A model generated the notes under the pieces. That model did no database searches and was not told the origin of the DNA. It saw only the letters and a program-made list of their open reading frames with translations. This document shows, piece by piece, positions 17,664 to 25,958 of a stretch of 64,000 bases of DNA (position 1 is its first letter; the number at the start of each line of letters is the position of its first letter). The translations under genes were made by a program, and so were the position numbers. The stretch spans positions 310,001 to 374,000 of the forward strand of contig CATQHT010000002.1 in the NCBI GenBank assembly GCA_958296045.1, given 5' to 3'. This stretch comes from Rhodothermales bacterium (GTDB taxonomy: Bacteria; Bacteroidota; Rhodothermia; Rhodothermales; Bin80).

Positions 17664-18069
17664 TGCAGGTATGGAATGTGATTGTCGGGATTCAAATATC
17701 AGCATTTGGGTGCCAGCACGGAGCTTCTTGGCCGCAGCCAGCGCATGCGCTTATCGCTGTCTGGATCGGACCGGCGCACCAGCGAGGACATGGGTACAGC
17801 ATGTGCCCCGAGCAAGCACAGCGTGCAGGAAGTGCTCCGCAACAATCCCGCCCGCGTAGCTGCATGAAGGCTGGATCGAGCGGCAGATGCCAGATGCCCT
17901 TCCATAAGCCTCAGTGTCGGGTCTGTTACCCTCGCCCAAGCGCACAGCCCCCTGGGGTGCGGCGCAGCCAGTGGTGCCAGCAATCCAGCCATAACCTCCT
18001 CTGCGTTTCCGCGTGCTATATTGGCCGCGTGGCTGCCAGCATCAACTCACAGGCAATGGGTCCCGACCG
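17664..18069. other. Divergent intergenic region
   Basis: About 400 bp between the divergently transcribed prodomain-repeat gene and the aminotransferase gene. Overlapping short ORFs here have no coding character. No specific promoter or hairpin could be supported. Confidence 0.35.
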
Positions 18070-19230
18070 ATGAGCATACCACGAATGGCCAAGCGACTGT
18101 CCGCGGTCCAAGCGCCGGTTATGGGCGTAATGGCGGACCTGATCCGTCAACATCCAGGGACGATATCGCTGGGGCAGGGGGTCGCCCACTATGGTCCGCC
18201 CGAAGCGGTCGTGCGCGCCGTTAACAAGTATATACGTACCCCTGCTGCACACGGTTACGGATACGGCACGGGCCGACACCAGTTGCGCCAAGCGCTAAGG
18301 CGCAAACTGGTAGCGGAAAACAACCTCTCCGGTGATTTTGAGGTGGTGGTCACCGCGGGCAGCAACATGGGCTTTCTTCAAGCCGTGCTGGCTATAACAG
18401 ATCCGGGCGATGAGATTATTCTTCTCGCACCCTATTACTTCAACCACGAGATGGCGGCTGGCATCGCGGACTGCCGCCCGGTAGTGATCTCGCTCGGTGG
18501 CGACTTCCTGCCAAAGGTGGAGACCATTCGCGCACACATCACGCCACGCACGCGTGCGGTCGTGACCGTCTCTCCCAATAACCCGACGGGGGTGGTCTAT
18601 TCGCCAGCCCTGCTAAAGGCCATCAACGGTCTCTGCGCGGAACGCGGCATATACCACTTAAGTGACGAAGCGTACGAGTACTTCACGTTTGGTAAGAGCA
18701 TCCACTACTCGCCAGGTGCAACGCCTGGTAGCAGCAGCCATACAATTTCTCTGTGCTCCCTGAGCAAGTCATACGGCATGGCCGGGTGGCGTCTGGGGTA
18801 TATGGCATTGCCTCCGCACTTGTTGCCCGCAGTCAAGAAGATTCAGGACACCAACGTGATCTGCGCGGCGCTGGCGAGTCAGCATGCTGCGCTGGCTGCC
18901 CTCGAAGTCGGCCCCTCCTACTGCCACCAATACCTAGATGGGTTCAATGAGGTGCGTCTTCTGGTGCTGAATCGCCTGGCGACGCTGGGCTCCAAGGTGA
19001 CGGTGGCACCTTCTGAAGGTGCATTCTACGTGTTCTTGGATCTCTACAGCGCGCTGTCCTCCTTCGAGGTGTGCGAGCGCCTGGTGCGCGAATATCGGGT
19101 GGCTGTGATTCCTGGCAGCACCTTCGGTCATGAGCGGCCGTCTATCCGCATCGCCTACGGCAATCTGCAGAAGGAGCAGATAGCCGAAGCGATGGATCGG
19201 CTGTGCACCGGCCTTGGAGCTATCCTGTAA
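18070..19230 (+). CDS. PLP-dependent class I/II aminotransferase
   Basis: A 386-aa fold type I aminotransferase of the aspartate/aromatic group from the ATG at 18070 (MSIPRMAKRL). Visible motifs are ISLGQGVAHYGPP at the N-terminus and VTAGSNMGFLQAV for the PLP phosphate region. SPNNPTGVVY holds the conserved Asn, and SDEAYEYFTFG the conserved Asp/Tyr. SLSKSYGMAGWRLGY holds the Schiff-base lysine, and IRIAYG the C-terminal Arg for the substrate carboxylate. Length is typical (380-400 aa). The substrate cannot be fixed from sequence; the neighbours do not form a biosynthetic operon. It looks intact and is a chromosomal-type gene inside an otherwise accessory stretch. Confidence 0.88.
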   Translation: MSIPRMAKRLSAVQAPVMGVMADLIRQHPGTISLGQGVAHYGPPEAVVRAVNKYIRTPAAHGYGYGTGRHQLRQALRRKLVAENNLSGDFEVVVTAGSNMGFLQAVLAITDPGDEIILLAPYYFNHEMAAGIADCRPVVISLGGDFLPKVETIRAHITPRTRAVVTVSPNNPTGVVYSPALLKAINGLCAERGIYHLSDEAYEYFTFGKSIHYSPGATPGSSSHTISLCSLSKSYGMAGWRLGYMALPPHLLPAVKKIQDTNVICAALASQHAALAALEVGPSYCHQYLDGFNEVRLLVLNRLATLGSKVTVAPSEGAFYVFLDLYSALSSFEVCERLVREYRVAVIPGSTFGHERPSIRIAYGNLQKEQIAEAMDRLCTGLGAIL

Positions 19231-19594
19231 GGCAGAGCCGAAGTGGAAACGGCAGCATGAGCTGCCGCGATTCCGACGGGCAGCTCGTTGATTTCAGCCT
19301 AATGGCCGCAGCCACCTCTGTCTTTCACCACCCCTATTGGTCCCGCGGCTATGAGCCAACGCTGTTGCTGCTGAGTGCGGGAAGACCCGTGCCGTTGGGC
19401 TCTTGTCGCAAATCCAGCCACCGCCACTGGCGAGGCTGATCTAGACGACTATCTTGATCCAGAGAGTTGCCCGCCGATCACCGCTGCCAGAGCCCGCGCC
19501 CTCGACTCGCCCAAGTGAAGAGCTACCGGTGACCGGGTCCCCTGCATTTCTCTAATTTCTGGTGCCTGCCAGCAAGGGGTTATCGTGGCGTAGC

Positions 19595-19767
19595 GGCGCC
19601 ACGAATTCGTCGGAATATGCATCTATGTCTGCACTTGCAACCTTCCCAAGCTCACGGACCTCGCCGCGGCGATTAAGTTGGTGGCGATGATGGGCGGTTA
19701 CATGAATCGAAAGCGCGACCCGCCGCCTGGGTACAAACTCATGTGGCGTAGTTACGAAAGTCTGTAG
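19595..19767 (+). pseudogene. IS4-type transposase C-terminal remnant
   Basis: A frame too short for the track ends in LVAMMGGYMNRKRDPPPGYK followed by LMWRSYESL and a stop at 19765-19767. The pattern (L-x-R/M-x-GG-[FY]-x-x-RKxD-x-x-PG-x-x-x-[LM]WR) is the characteristic C-terminus of IS4/Tn5-like transposases. A TAG lies upstream in the same frame, so only about 55 codons remain. Some members of this transposase group carry an N-terminal DruA domain, which is relevant to the gene at the left edge of the window. Confidence 0.6.
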
Positions 19768-20270
19768 AGGCGCGCCACAGCATACGAAGAACTTGGAGCG
19801 ATATACGGCCCGGTGGAGCGCACACCTGCATAGCGAATGGCGTAGGCTTCGCAGCCTCAACTGTTTCGCTTACCGCATTCTGCGCAAGGGGTTTGCTCGC
19901 AAAGCGAGGAGAATACACGTGCCCGTCGCGATCAGAGCGTACACCCTTGACCTATGCCCGATACACGAAAGACCTTGACCTTTTGCACGTACCACTTAGA
20001 ACAGCGTGGAATTCGCCTCCAGTGTGAAGCTCATGCCTGACGAGGGGCTGTGATTCACTTGTCGGATAACCACGTAGCTGAGGGCCAAGCTGCGCGTGCC
20101 CCATGCACCTTGAGGGCTCGTTGTTAGGTTGCTCGAGTGGGTACAGGGCAGTGCTAGCCGTTCGCATCAATGTCTCCAAGGACGCAATGGATCGTGTGGG
20201 CGTCCAGCCCCGGGCGCAGGAGCCTTCGCATATTATGCCGCCACAGGCGCTGTTGCAAGCAAATTGATGG

Positions 20271-20301
20271 TCGCTTGTCTGAGACGGTCTCAGACAAGCG
20301 A
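20271..20301. repeat. Perfect 15-bp inverted repeat with 1-nt centre
   Basis: TCGCTTGTCTGAGAC, a single G, then its exact reverse complement GTCTCAGACAAGCGA. There is no U-run on either side, so an intrinsic terminator is unlikely. It could be two abutted terminal inverted repeats of an excised element, or a protein-binding palindrome. It lies 150 bp beyond the 3' end of the DUF4411 gene. Confidence 0.8.
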
Positions 20302-20448
20302 AACTGCATCTTGGAGAAGGGGGCAAGGACGGTGTCGAGCGGAAATGGCACGCTCGCGGCTGAACCCCTCGCGCAGACCGTGGACTAAGCTGTGCCTCCT
20401 ACGAAGTGGACCAAGAATCGAAGGTGGCTTGCGGATGGCGGGGGCCAC

Positions 20449-20973
20449 TCAGCTGCCTCCTGTCCAATCGAGGTGGACATTCAGGGCTCGAAGCATGGTG
20501 AACGTGTTGTTGTGCTGCACTCCGAACTGATCGCACACATCGGGCAACTTGATTGACTTCTTGGACTTAGGTGCACTCTTCTCGTTGGTAACGACGGTGA
20601 CATCGTGAACGTGTGCGCAGGCGACTAACCAACCGTCCGCACCCATCGCGAACTTGGCCTTTGCATGATTGAAATACGTCGGATGGCCGTGAACCCACGT
20701 CATGACGTCCTCATATGCACGCGTCACTATGTCGGTTTCCACCGTAATGAAGAACCCCTTCGGAACTTTGTTCTTCACCCACTGAATGAGATCTTCCGGC
20801 TTGCGACCCACGAGTAATTCGCTGCGAACCCTGTCGACGCTGGACACTTGCCCCTTCAGGTGGTGGTGAACCACGCTCTTCCAAAAGCCGGGGCAGATGT
20901 CAAATGAGTAATACAGATTCTTCGCCGCAATGAAGACATCCGCATCCACGAGGTAGGTTCGATCCGCCGTCAA
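20449..20973 (-). CDS. DUF4411 family PIN-like toxin candidate
   Basis: A 174-aa protein opening with YLVDADVFIAAKN, the acidic N-terminal motif of DUF4411/PIN-like proteins. It continues with a helical middle and VVTNEKSAPKSKKSIKLPDV, a segment typical of the family, where a Thr/Asn-Glu is followed by a basic loop and KxPDxC. The PIN fold is an Mg-dependent RNase, and DUF4411 genes commonly pair with ImmA/IrrE-HTH partners. Here the ATG overlaps the stop of the upstream ImmA/IrrE gene by 4 bp (ATGA), which indicates translational coupling and supports a toxin-antitoxin-like pair. No truncation is visible. Confidence 0.82.
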   Translation of the reverse strand: MTADRTYLVDADVFIAAKNLYYSFDICPGFWKSVVHHHLKGQVSSVDRVRSELLVGRKPEDLIQWVKNKVPKGFFITVETDIVTRAYEDVMTWVHGHPTYFNHAKAKFAMGADGWLVACAHVHDVTVVTNEKSAPKSKKSIKLPDVCDQFGVQHNNTFTMLRALNVHLDWTGGS

Positions 20974-22118
20974 GGGAGGGCCACCCCCAGTCGCTTGGCG
21001 TACTCCTGGAGCGTGCCTCCATGCAGCCCTGTCAGGTCATAGGCCTCCTTAAACCCGATGCGGCCCTCCATCGCCGCGCGCAGTACCTGCGTCGCAAACA
21101 GCTTGCCAATACGTGTATTCTGGTTGTTGTAGAAATCGCCTCCGCGCGACGTCGTGTCTCCCGTGCATTCGCGTTCGACGTAGCGCTCGTAGAAATCAAA
21201 GAACGTGCTGCGGTCAATAAGATCCAAGTCGAGAGAGCGGCGGCAGGCGACCACGGGGCTCACTTTGAACATCCGAGCGAGTGTCTCGAAGGGGCTCGCC
21301 TCCTGCCTGATTTTCTCCCAGCACGCTCGGAGTTCCCGTGCTGGGAGGAGGAGCTCCGCCGCCGCTCGGTTACACCAGTTCTCCACGTCCCCCCCGTCAG
21401 GAGTTAGGGCTTCGAAGCCCGAAATCCCCTCTTTGCCGAGCCAGATGTGCGCCAACTCGTGAGCAAGCGTGAACATCTGCGCCGACTTCGCATCCGCACC
21501 ATTCACGAAGATCAGAGGCGCGTAGGGATCGGTGAGCGCGAAGCCTCGAAATTCCTTTACGCTCAGCGGGCGATGGGTGTTGTTCCCCACCACACCGTTG
21601 ATCACCGCCATTACACCGAGCTGCATGATCGCATAACGCAACGCACTCACGGCGTCCTGCCAAGTGCGGACTTCCGCGGCCCATCCATCTTGGAGGCCAA
21701 GCACCCGTCGCATCTCGCGACCCACAGCGTCCGGCTCATCGGCCAGACGGGCACTTGCCACGAAGACCAATGGTTCTACCCCTCTTTCGACGAGGGACTC
21801 GCGCAGCCACATCTGTCGGCGCTGCATCGTGTACAACGTGTCGAGCAGGTCGGCGCTCGGTCTAGCTTTTGCCGTATCCGCCACGGTACGATAGTCAGGA
21901 ACCGGAAGGCGTTCGTCGGGAGGCTTGGGGAGAAACAGGTAACCGAACGGCGTATGCGTCCGTTTGGCCAGCTCCTCCAGCTGCTTGAACGTCGGCTGCT
22001 TCTCGCGTCGAACCCAGGCCGCAAGCTGTGGCATATGCTTCGCAAAGTGCGCCACGTCATAGCCGGCACGCTCGCAGGCCCAACGAAGCACTTCGGGCTG
22101 CACTGGGACCCGGGTCAT
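20970..22118 (-). CDS. HTH plus ImmA/IrrE-family Zn metallopeptidase (antitoxin-like)
   Basis: A 382-aa protein. The N-terminus (LRWACERAGYDVAHFAKHM ... KQPTFKQLEELAKRTHTPFG) is an XRE-like helix-turn-helix with the FGYLFL continuation usual in this family. The central ImmA/IrrE domain has the zinc motif TLAHELAHIWLG (HExxH) with downstream ENWCNRAAAELLLP supplying the third Glu ligand. The C-terminal part includes RTSFFDF-type and GGDFYNNQNTRIG segments typical of the longer ImmA-DUF4411 partners. It is the first gene of a two-gene operon with the DUF4411 toxin candidate (4-bp overlap). It probably autoregulates through the HTH and may be a protease-type antitoxin. Confidence 0.87.
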   Translation of the reverse strand: MTRVPVQPEVLRWACERAGYDVAHFAKHMPQLAAWVRREKQPTFKQLEELAKRTHTPFGYLFLPKPPDERLPVPDYRTVADTAKARPSADLLDTLYTMQRRQMWLRESLVERGVEPLVFVASARLADEPDAVGREMRRVLGLQDGWAAEVRTWQDAVSALRYAIMQLGVMAVINGVVGNNTHRPLSVKEFRGFALTDPYAPLIFVNGADAKSAQMFTLAHELAHIWLGKEGISGFEALTPDGGDVENWCNRAAAELLLPARELRACWEKIRQEASPFETLARMFKVSPVVACRRSLDLDLIDRSTFFDFYERYVERECTGDTTSRGGDFYNNQNTRIGKLFATQVLRAAMEGRIGFKEAYDLTGLHGGTLQEYAKRLGVALP

Positions 22119-22794
22119 GCCCTTATCCTCGCGACGCTAGCCCGGCTGGGCCGAACGTGGGGTGCGCCGCAGCCGATATGTACAAGCGTTCTTGTCATTT
22201 GGTTAGACATGGACGATTCTCCCTTTCCTGATTAGCCGTTTGCCCAATGGTAAACCCTACCAGTAAGCTCGTTCCAGAGCAGCTTCCCTGACGCTCCATC
22301 CAGATTGTTGCGACCGATGTGTAGGTAATCGCTCTTACAACATCCTGCTTCACGCTACGGTTTCACCAGTCTGACCGCGGCGTTGTAACGAGCGCAGGCA
22401 TACTGGCGGAAGTGTAATGGGGCAAGTGCTATTAAGGGTAAGAAACAAAAAGCGCCAAACTGTGGCTCTCACAGCCCGCGATTCGCCACCTCGCGATCCT
22501 CTTCCCTGCCCGGGTTCAAAGGCGGCGAGCGGTGCACGTTGCTGGGATGCATGACGTTCGGCGCTGCGCAGTCTTTCGGCTCTTGGTGAATGGCTCAGGC
22601 AACGAAGGTGCGACTGATTTCACCAGCGCAAGCGACTTTACCCTTGCACTCGCAGCGGAGACCACCGCGAACACCGGCACATTCACGCACTCGCCCGTGG
22701 CCGACACGCGGGATGAGTCGGACGGGTCAGTTACGATATCGAGCGCCAGCGCGCTGGTGACAGAGAGTGCGACGCCGCAGATCACCGACGATGA
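22119..22794. other. Upstream region of the ImmA/DUF4411 pair with Calx-beta-like remnant
   Basis: From 22119 to about 22530 nothing is supported beyond the presumed promoter of the TA-like operon. From about 22580 to 22800 the plus strand encodes an acidic Thr/Ser-rich stretch (FTLALAAETTANTGTF, then VTISSASALVTESATPQITD) that resembles a Calx-beta-type repeat of large surface proteins. It leads into the prodomain pseudogene. Confidence 0.35.
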
Positions 22795-23251
22795 TGCACC
22801 GCCCGCCGCGATCACAGAGGTCGAGAACACAGAAGTGATCCAGGAACAGGATACCCTTATGGGGAAGGGCCGCAGCCTGTAGTCATGGTTCGTTTCAATG
22901 ATGGTGGCGCAGCGCGCACCGGAACGGCGGACTCCGGGTTTGCGGAGTTTGACTCTGTGGCGTCGCGCTTTGAGGTGACGGAGACTACCCGGGCCTTTCC
23001 GCAGCTGAAGTCCAATGTGGAGAACGGGACTGCGTTCTCCGTCACGCGGTGGCTCTGGTCATTGTTTGAGGTGCGATATGAGGCGGCGGAGCCCCCAGGG
23101 AGGTTGCCCGCGCGTTTAACCGCAGCTCGGACGTTGATATGGCGATAACCCGCGACTTGAGGAGTATCAAAGCCAGCTTAGGTCTCTTCGTCGGCCGAGA
23201 AAGAAAATGGTCACGCCAAGCCGCTCTCAATAGGCCTTCGCAGCAGCGCGT
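22795..23251 (+). pseudogene. Frameshifted copy of the prodomain-repeat gene (second unit)
   Basis: Three frames must be joined to read AAITEVENTEVIQEQD, then PVVMVRFNDGGAARTGTADS ... WLWSLFEVRYEAAEPP, then REVARAFNRSSDVDMAITRD. This matches unit 2 of the gene at 16671..17663 almost residue for residue. Frameshifts are near 22855 and 23095. DNA similarity continues past the stop (CAAGCCGCTCTCAATAGG), so this is a segmental duplication in inverted orientation. Upstream it is fused to a Calx-beta-like stretch, so the parent gene was probably a larger exported protein. Confidence 0.75.
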
Positions 23252-23682
23252 TTGCGGCGCCCTCTGGCGAACTGGAGCTGCAGCGCAGCGACCCCAGCAC
23301 CATCCCCGCGAAGCCGGATCGGAAGTGATTCCCCGCCCTCTCGTCGTAGGCTGAGCCGTTTCATAGGTCCTGCATTGCACTCTTGACCCACCAGCGGCGC
23401 AGCAATAGACTTGTTTCGCCGCGATTGGTCTTGCAGAGTCTGCCTTGACCGGGGGCTTCATGGACGGATCCCCACCGGCAACGTGACAACTCTCTTGGCC
23501 GCAGCCACTGCAGCCAGTCATGCATCGGTGCACCTTCCGATAGCCTCCGTTCACATTGCCACCCAGCCAAGTGCCGGCGCTTGTTGAGAGCTATTCAGTC
23601 CAAATGACGCTGCCGCAGGCGTGGCACAGCCAATGGCTCTGCCACTGCTGCACCCAATCTGCTCCGCATTCGGGCTGGCAAA
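23252..23682. other. No supported gene
   Basis: About 430 bp between two pseudogenes. The first ~80 bp still resemble the DNA downstream of the 16.6-kb gene. The rest shows only shadow ORFs. Confidence 0.35.
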
Positions 23683-23862
23683 CTACGGGTTGAAATCCAC
23701 TTCACGGCCCAGCTTTTCTTCAGTGTCCTCAGTGAAGAAGAAGCAGCATTTCTGGAGTCGCCGTTTCTTTTGAAGATTGCTAAGATATGTATCACACTCG
23801 TAGTCGCTATCAAGTGACCCGCGACTGCGCCATCCCTGCGCCACAGTGCTATTCGTCAAGTT
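23683..23862 (-). pseudogene. Fossil C-terminus of a third HsdR_N-like nuclease paralogue
   Basis: The minus frame reads SLDSDYECDTYLSNLQKK ... FFTEDTEEKLGREVDF and aligns with the C-terminal end of paralogue A (SLGSGYSCETNLSNLAKE). DNA identity is visible around ATCTTAGCAATCT. The upstream end coincides with the left terminus of the ISL3 remnant at 23863, so the IS probably interrupted this gene. The alignment is short, so this call is tentative. Confidence 0.45.
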
Positions 23863-25271
23863 GGCCCTTTCCATTGTTTAGTGGGTGAGCTCACCTGCGG
23901 ACGCTTTCGGGGTATAGATCCAAGCCTCCGAGGTAAAAGTAAATGGCGTTGGTAAATCGTCGTTTGGTGCGGAAGCCCCGACAGCGCACTTTGATTGTTT
24001 TGATTGGGCTGTTGATGCTTTCCGCAGGGCCATTGCTCACCTTTAGGATGATCGCATTGAGGGATACCCCATAGGTGATTCTTGATGGTTCTGGTGGCTG
24101 CTTATACCGGTTTCAGCCGACACATGGCCCACGACAACCATCGCTCCCACCCCTCACGTGCCCACGGGCGGTGGACATGGTGCCACAACTGCATAGCTGC
24201 TTCCTTGATGGCCCACGCGCGGGCCGTCTTTAACGTGCGTGCTGGTACGCAACAGCTCGAAGCGCGCCTTTTGCTTCGCAGACTTGTTGGCCGAGTGAGT
24301 CAACCAATCATACTTGGTTCCCTTAAGGTCGTCCCGGCCTTCCTTCATCAATGCCTAGTGCCCCTGGCGCCGAACCTTGTCTACGGCAGCTCCCAGACTC
24401 TTCACTACGTGAATCTTGTCAAAGGCCACCTTCCGTTGCGCCTCTGGCACATGCTCCAGCGTGGCGTTGATGTAGGCTGGTCACATGTCCATGCTAATAC
24501 TCTCGATCCCCTCCAGCTGCTCCAAAGTGAGTCCAGCATACCATTGCGAAAGTGTTTCCTTCTTACGGTCTTCGCCCACATGCAGCACCGTACCCACCTT
24601 CGTATCCGAAACAATGGTGACATATGTGTGGCGCTTGCGAAAAGAAGTCTCATTCACGCCAATATGGGCCACATCGGATTCCTCTCTGCGCGCAAGACCG
24701 CGTTACACCGCACGCTGCATGATTCCGTCTATTGAATTCCAGCTCACTCCCATCTGACGAGATACCGTCGATATGCTCGCCTCCTGCAGCCAATCAATCA
24801 CCAGCGCCTCAAACTCCGCCGTAAACCGTGACATAGGCTCCGCCCACGGAACCGACACGGTGCGCACTCCATGCTCTGAACACGCCACGCGGGGAAGTAG
24901 TGCAACCACCATAGTGCGATACGCGGACAGATCCAAGTGACGCCATTGCCGAGGACGGGAATCATAGCCTGGAGACGGTGAGCCGCACTCTGGACAAGGA
25001 AGCTGATGGCCGTCCTCGTAGGATACATGGATCCACGCTTCTCGCGACTCATGCTCAAAGGTCACGTCGGAAACCTTCCAAGGAGCGCGGATGCCCAACA
25101 GATAAGCGATATTTTTCTTCAACTGCGACATAGCGTTGAGGGGGCTTGGAGTACATGGGTACCATCGCGATGATGGTCTGGAAACAAACCAGAAACAGCA
25201 ATAAATCCGCACCGCCTCAAATCGGTTCCCGGTGGTTACAACATCGGACCCATCCAATCAGGGGAAGAGCC
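23863..25271 (-). mobile_element. ISL3-family insertion sequence remnant
   Basis: Boundaries were inferred from imperfect terminal inverted repeats. Reading inward, the right end begins GGCTCTTCCCCTGATTGG and the left end GGCCCTTTCCATTGTTTAG, with 16 of 25 positions matching. The GGCTCTT start is usual for ISL3 elements. No 8-bp target duplication was found at the flanks. The enclosed transposase is broken, so the element is not autonomous. Confidence 0.65.
23891..25131 (-). pseudogene. ISL3 transposase, multiply frameshifted
   Basis: Starting at the ATG at 25131 (MSQLKKNIAYLLGI) the frame has the ISL3 N-terminal zinc-ribbon region (CPECGSPSPGYDSR, then WRHLDL) and RVACSEHGV. A stop after about 140 codons interrupts it. 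Later pieces lie in shifted frames: HIGVNETSFRKRHTYVT with the catalytic-domain continuation, SMDM then a stop, AFDKIHVVKSLG, and finally SNGPAESINSPIKTIKV ... GFRTKRRFTNAIYFYLGG, the ISL3 C-terminal signature. At least three disruptions are present. Confidence 0.8.
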
Positions 25272-25272
25272 A

Positions 25273-25944
25273 CTAAAATAAAATATACCCCCAGCGCCCC
25301 GTAGAGTCTTTCATAGCACTCGCGCAGCGAGGAAAATACTCATCCCTATCCGGTTCCTCCTCCTCCCCATCGAAGAAATTGAGATACAAGTGATTAAGTG
25401 CCGCGGCAGCATCACACCAGGTTGATTTGTTAGGGCACACGTTTTCTGGCGGCAGCGCAGGGTCACGGTAAAGATCGGGTACGAGTACACACCGCGGCGG
25501 CTTCTCGCTGGTCTCCAAGATCCGGCGCACGTAGGCAATACCTCCCGTAGCCTTAATTGCACTCAACGTCATGATCGCTTTGGGGTGGCCCGGTTGGTCT
25601 TTGATCGACTCGTACATACGTATGAGTACGTCCTTGGCGCGCGCGTAGCGCGTTCCTCTACTTCCTTCTATACCTGCAGAAAATAAAGCCCTACGGGCGG
25701 TTCGGTACTCCTGCTCCGTTCCGTTCAGGTACAGCTCTTCGAGCGCGGCCGCGAATGCATCCAGCTCTGCCGCAGGCCTTGGCTCGTACATCTGACGCAG
25801 CACAACGACCGCTGCATCGTAGTCGCCTGTCTTCAGGGACCGCAGGGCATCCTCCGGAGTGGGGGGTGTCCTTTTGTATTGCGAATACTGCGCCGCGCTA
25901 CTGAACGCTGGCAGCAGCAGCAGAATAAACAGTACGTTTTTCAT
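25273..25944 (-). CDS. Exported hypothetical protein, possibly 3'-truncated by the IS
   Basis: A 223-aa protein with a clear Sec signal peptide (MKNVLFILLLLPAFSSAAQ). The mature part is helical, contains repeats of roughly TPR/Sel1 spacing (EDALRSLKTGDYDAAVVVL) and has several cysteines (PPRCVLVPD, NVCPNKSTWCD, FPRCASA) suggesting disulphides. I do not recognise the family. The stop codon lies 1 nt from the ISL3 end at 25271, so the original C-terminus may have been removed. It is preceded at 14 bp by the stop of the 25959..27206 frame, so the two may be one transcription unit. Confidence 0.55.
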   Translation of the reverse strand: MKNVLFILLLLPAFSSAAQYSQYKRTPPTPEDALRSLKTGDYDAAVVVLRQMYEPRPAAELDAFAAALEELYLNGTEQEYRTARRALFSAGIEGSRGTRYARAKDVLIRMYESIKDQPGHPKAIMTLSAIKATGGIAYVRRILETSEKPPRCVLVPDLYRDPALPPENVCPNKSTWCDAAAALNHLYLNFFDGEEEEPDRDEYFPRCASAMKDSTGRWGYILF

Positions 25945-25958
25945 GGTAGTCTTCGTAG

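Larger units (their letters stand above)
19231..20448. other. 1.2-kb gene-poor decayed stretch
   Basis: Apart from the IS4-type transposase tail (19595..19767) and a 31-bp palindrome (20271..20301), no coding sequence is supported here. Track ORFs on both strands are shadows with biased, non-protein-like composition. Confidence 0.4.
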
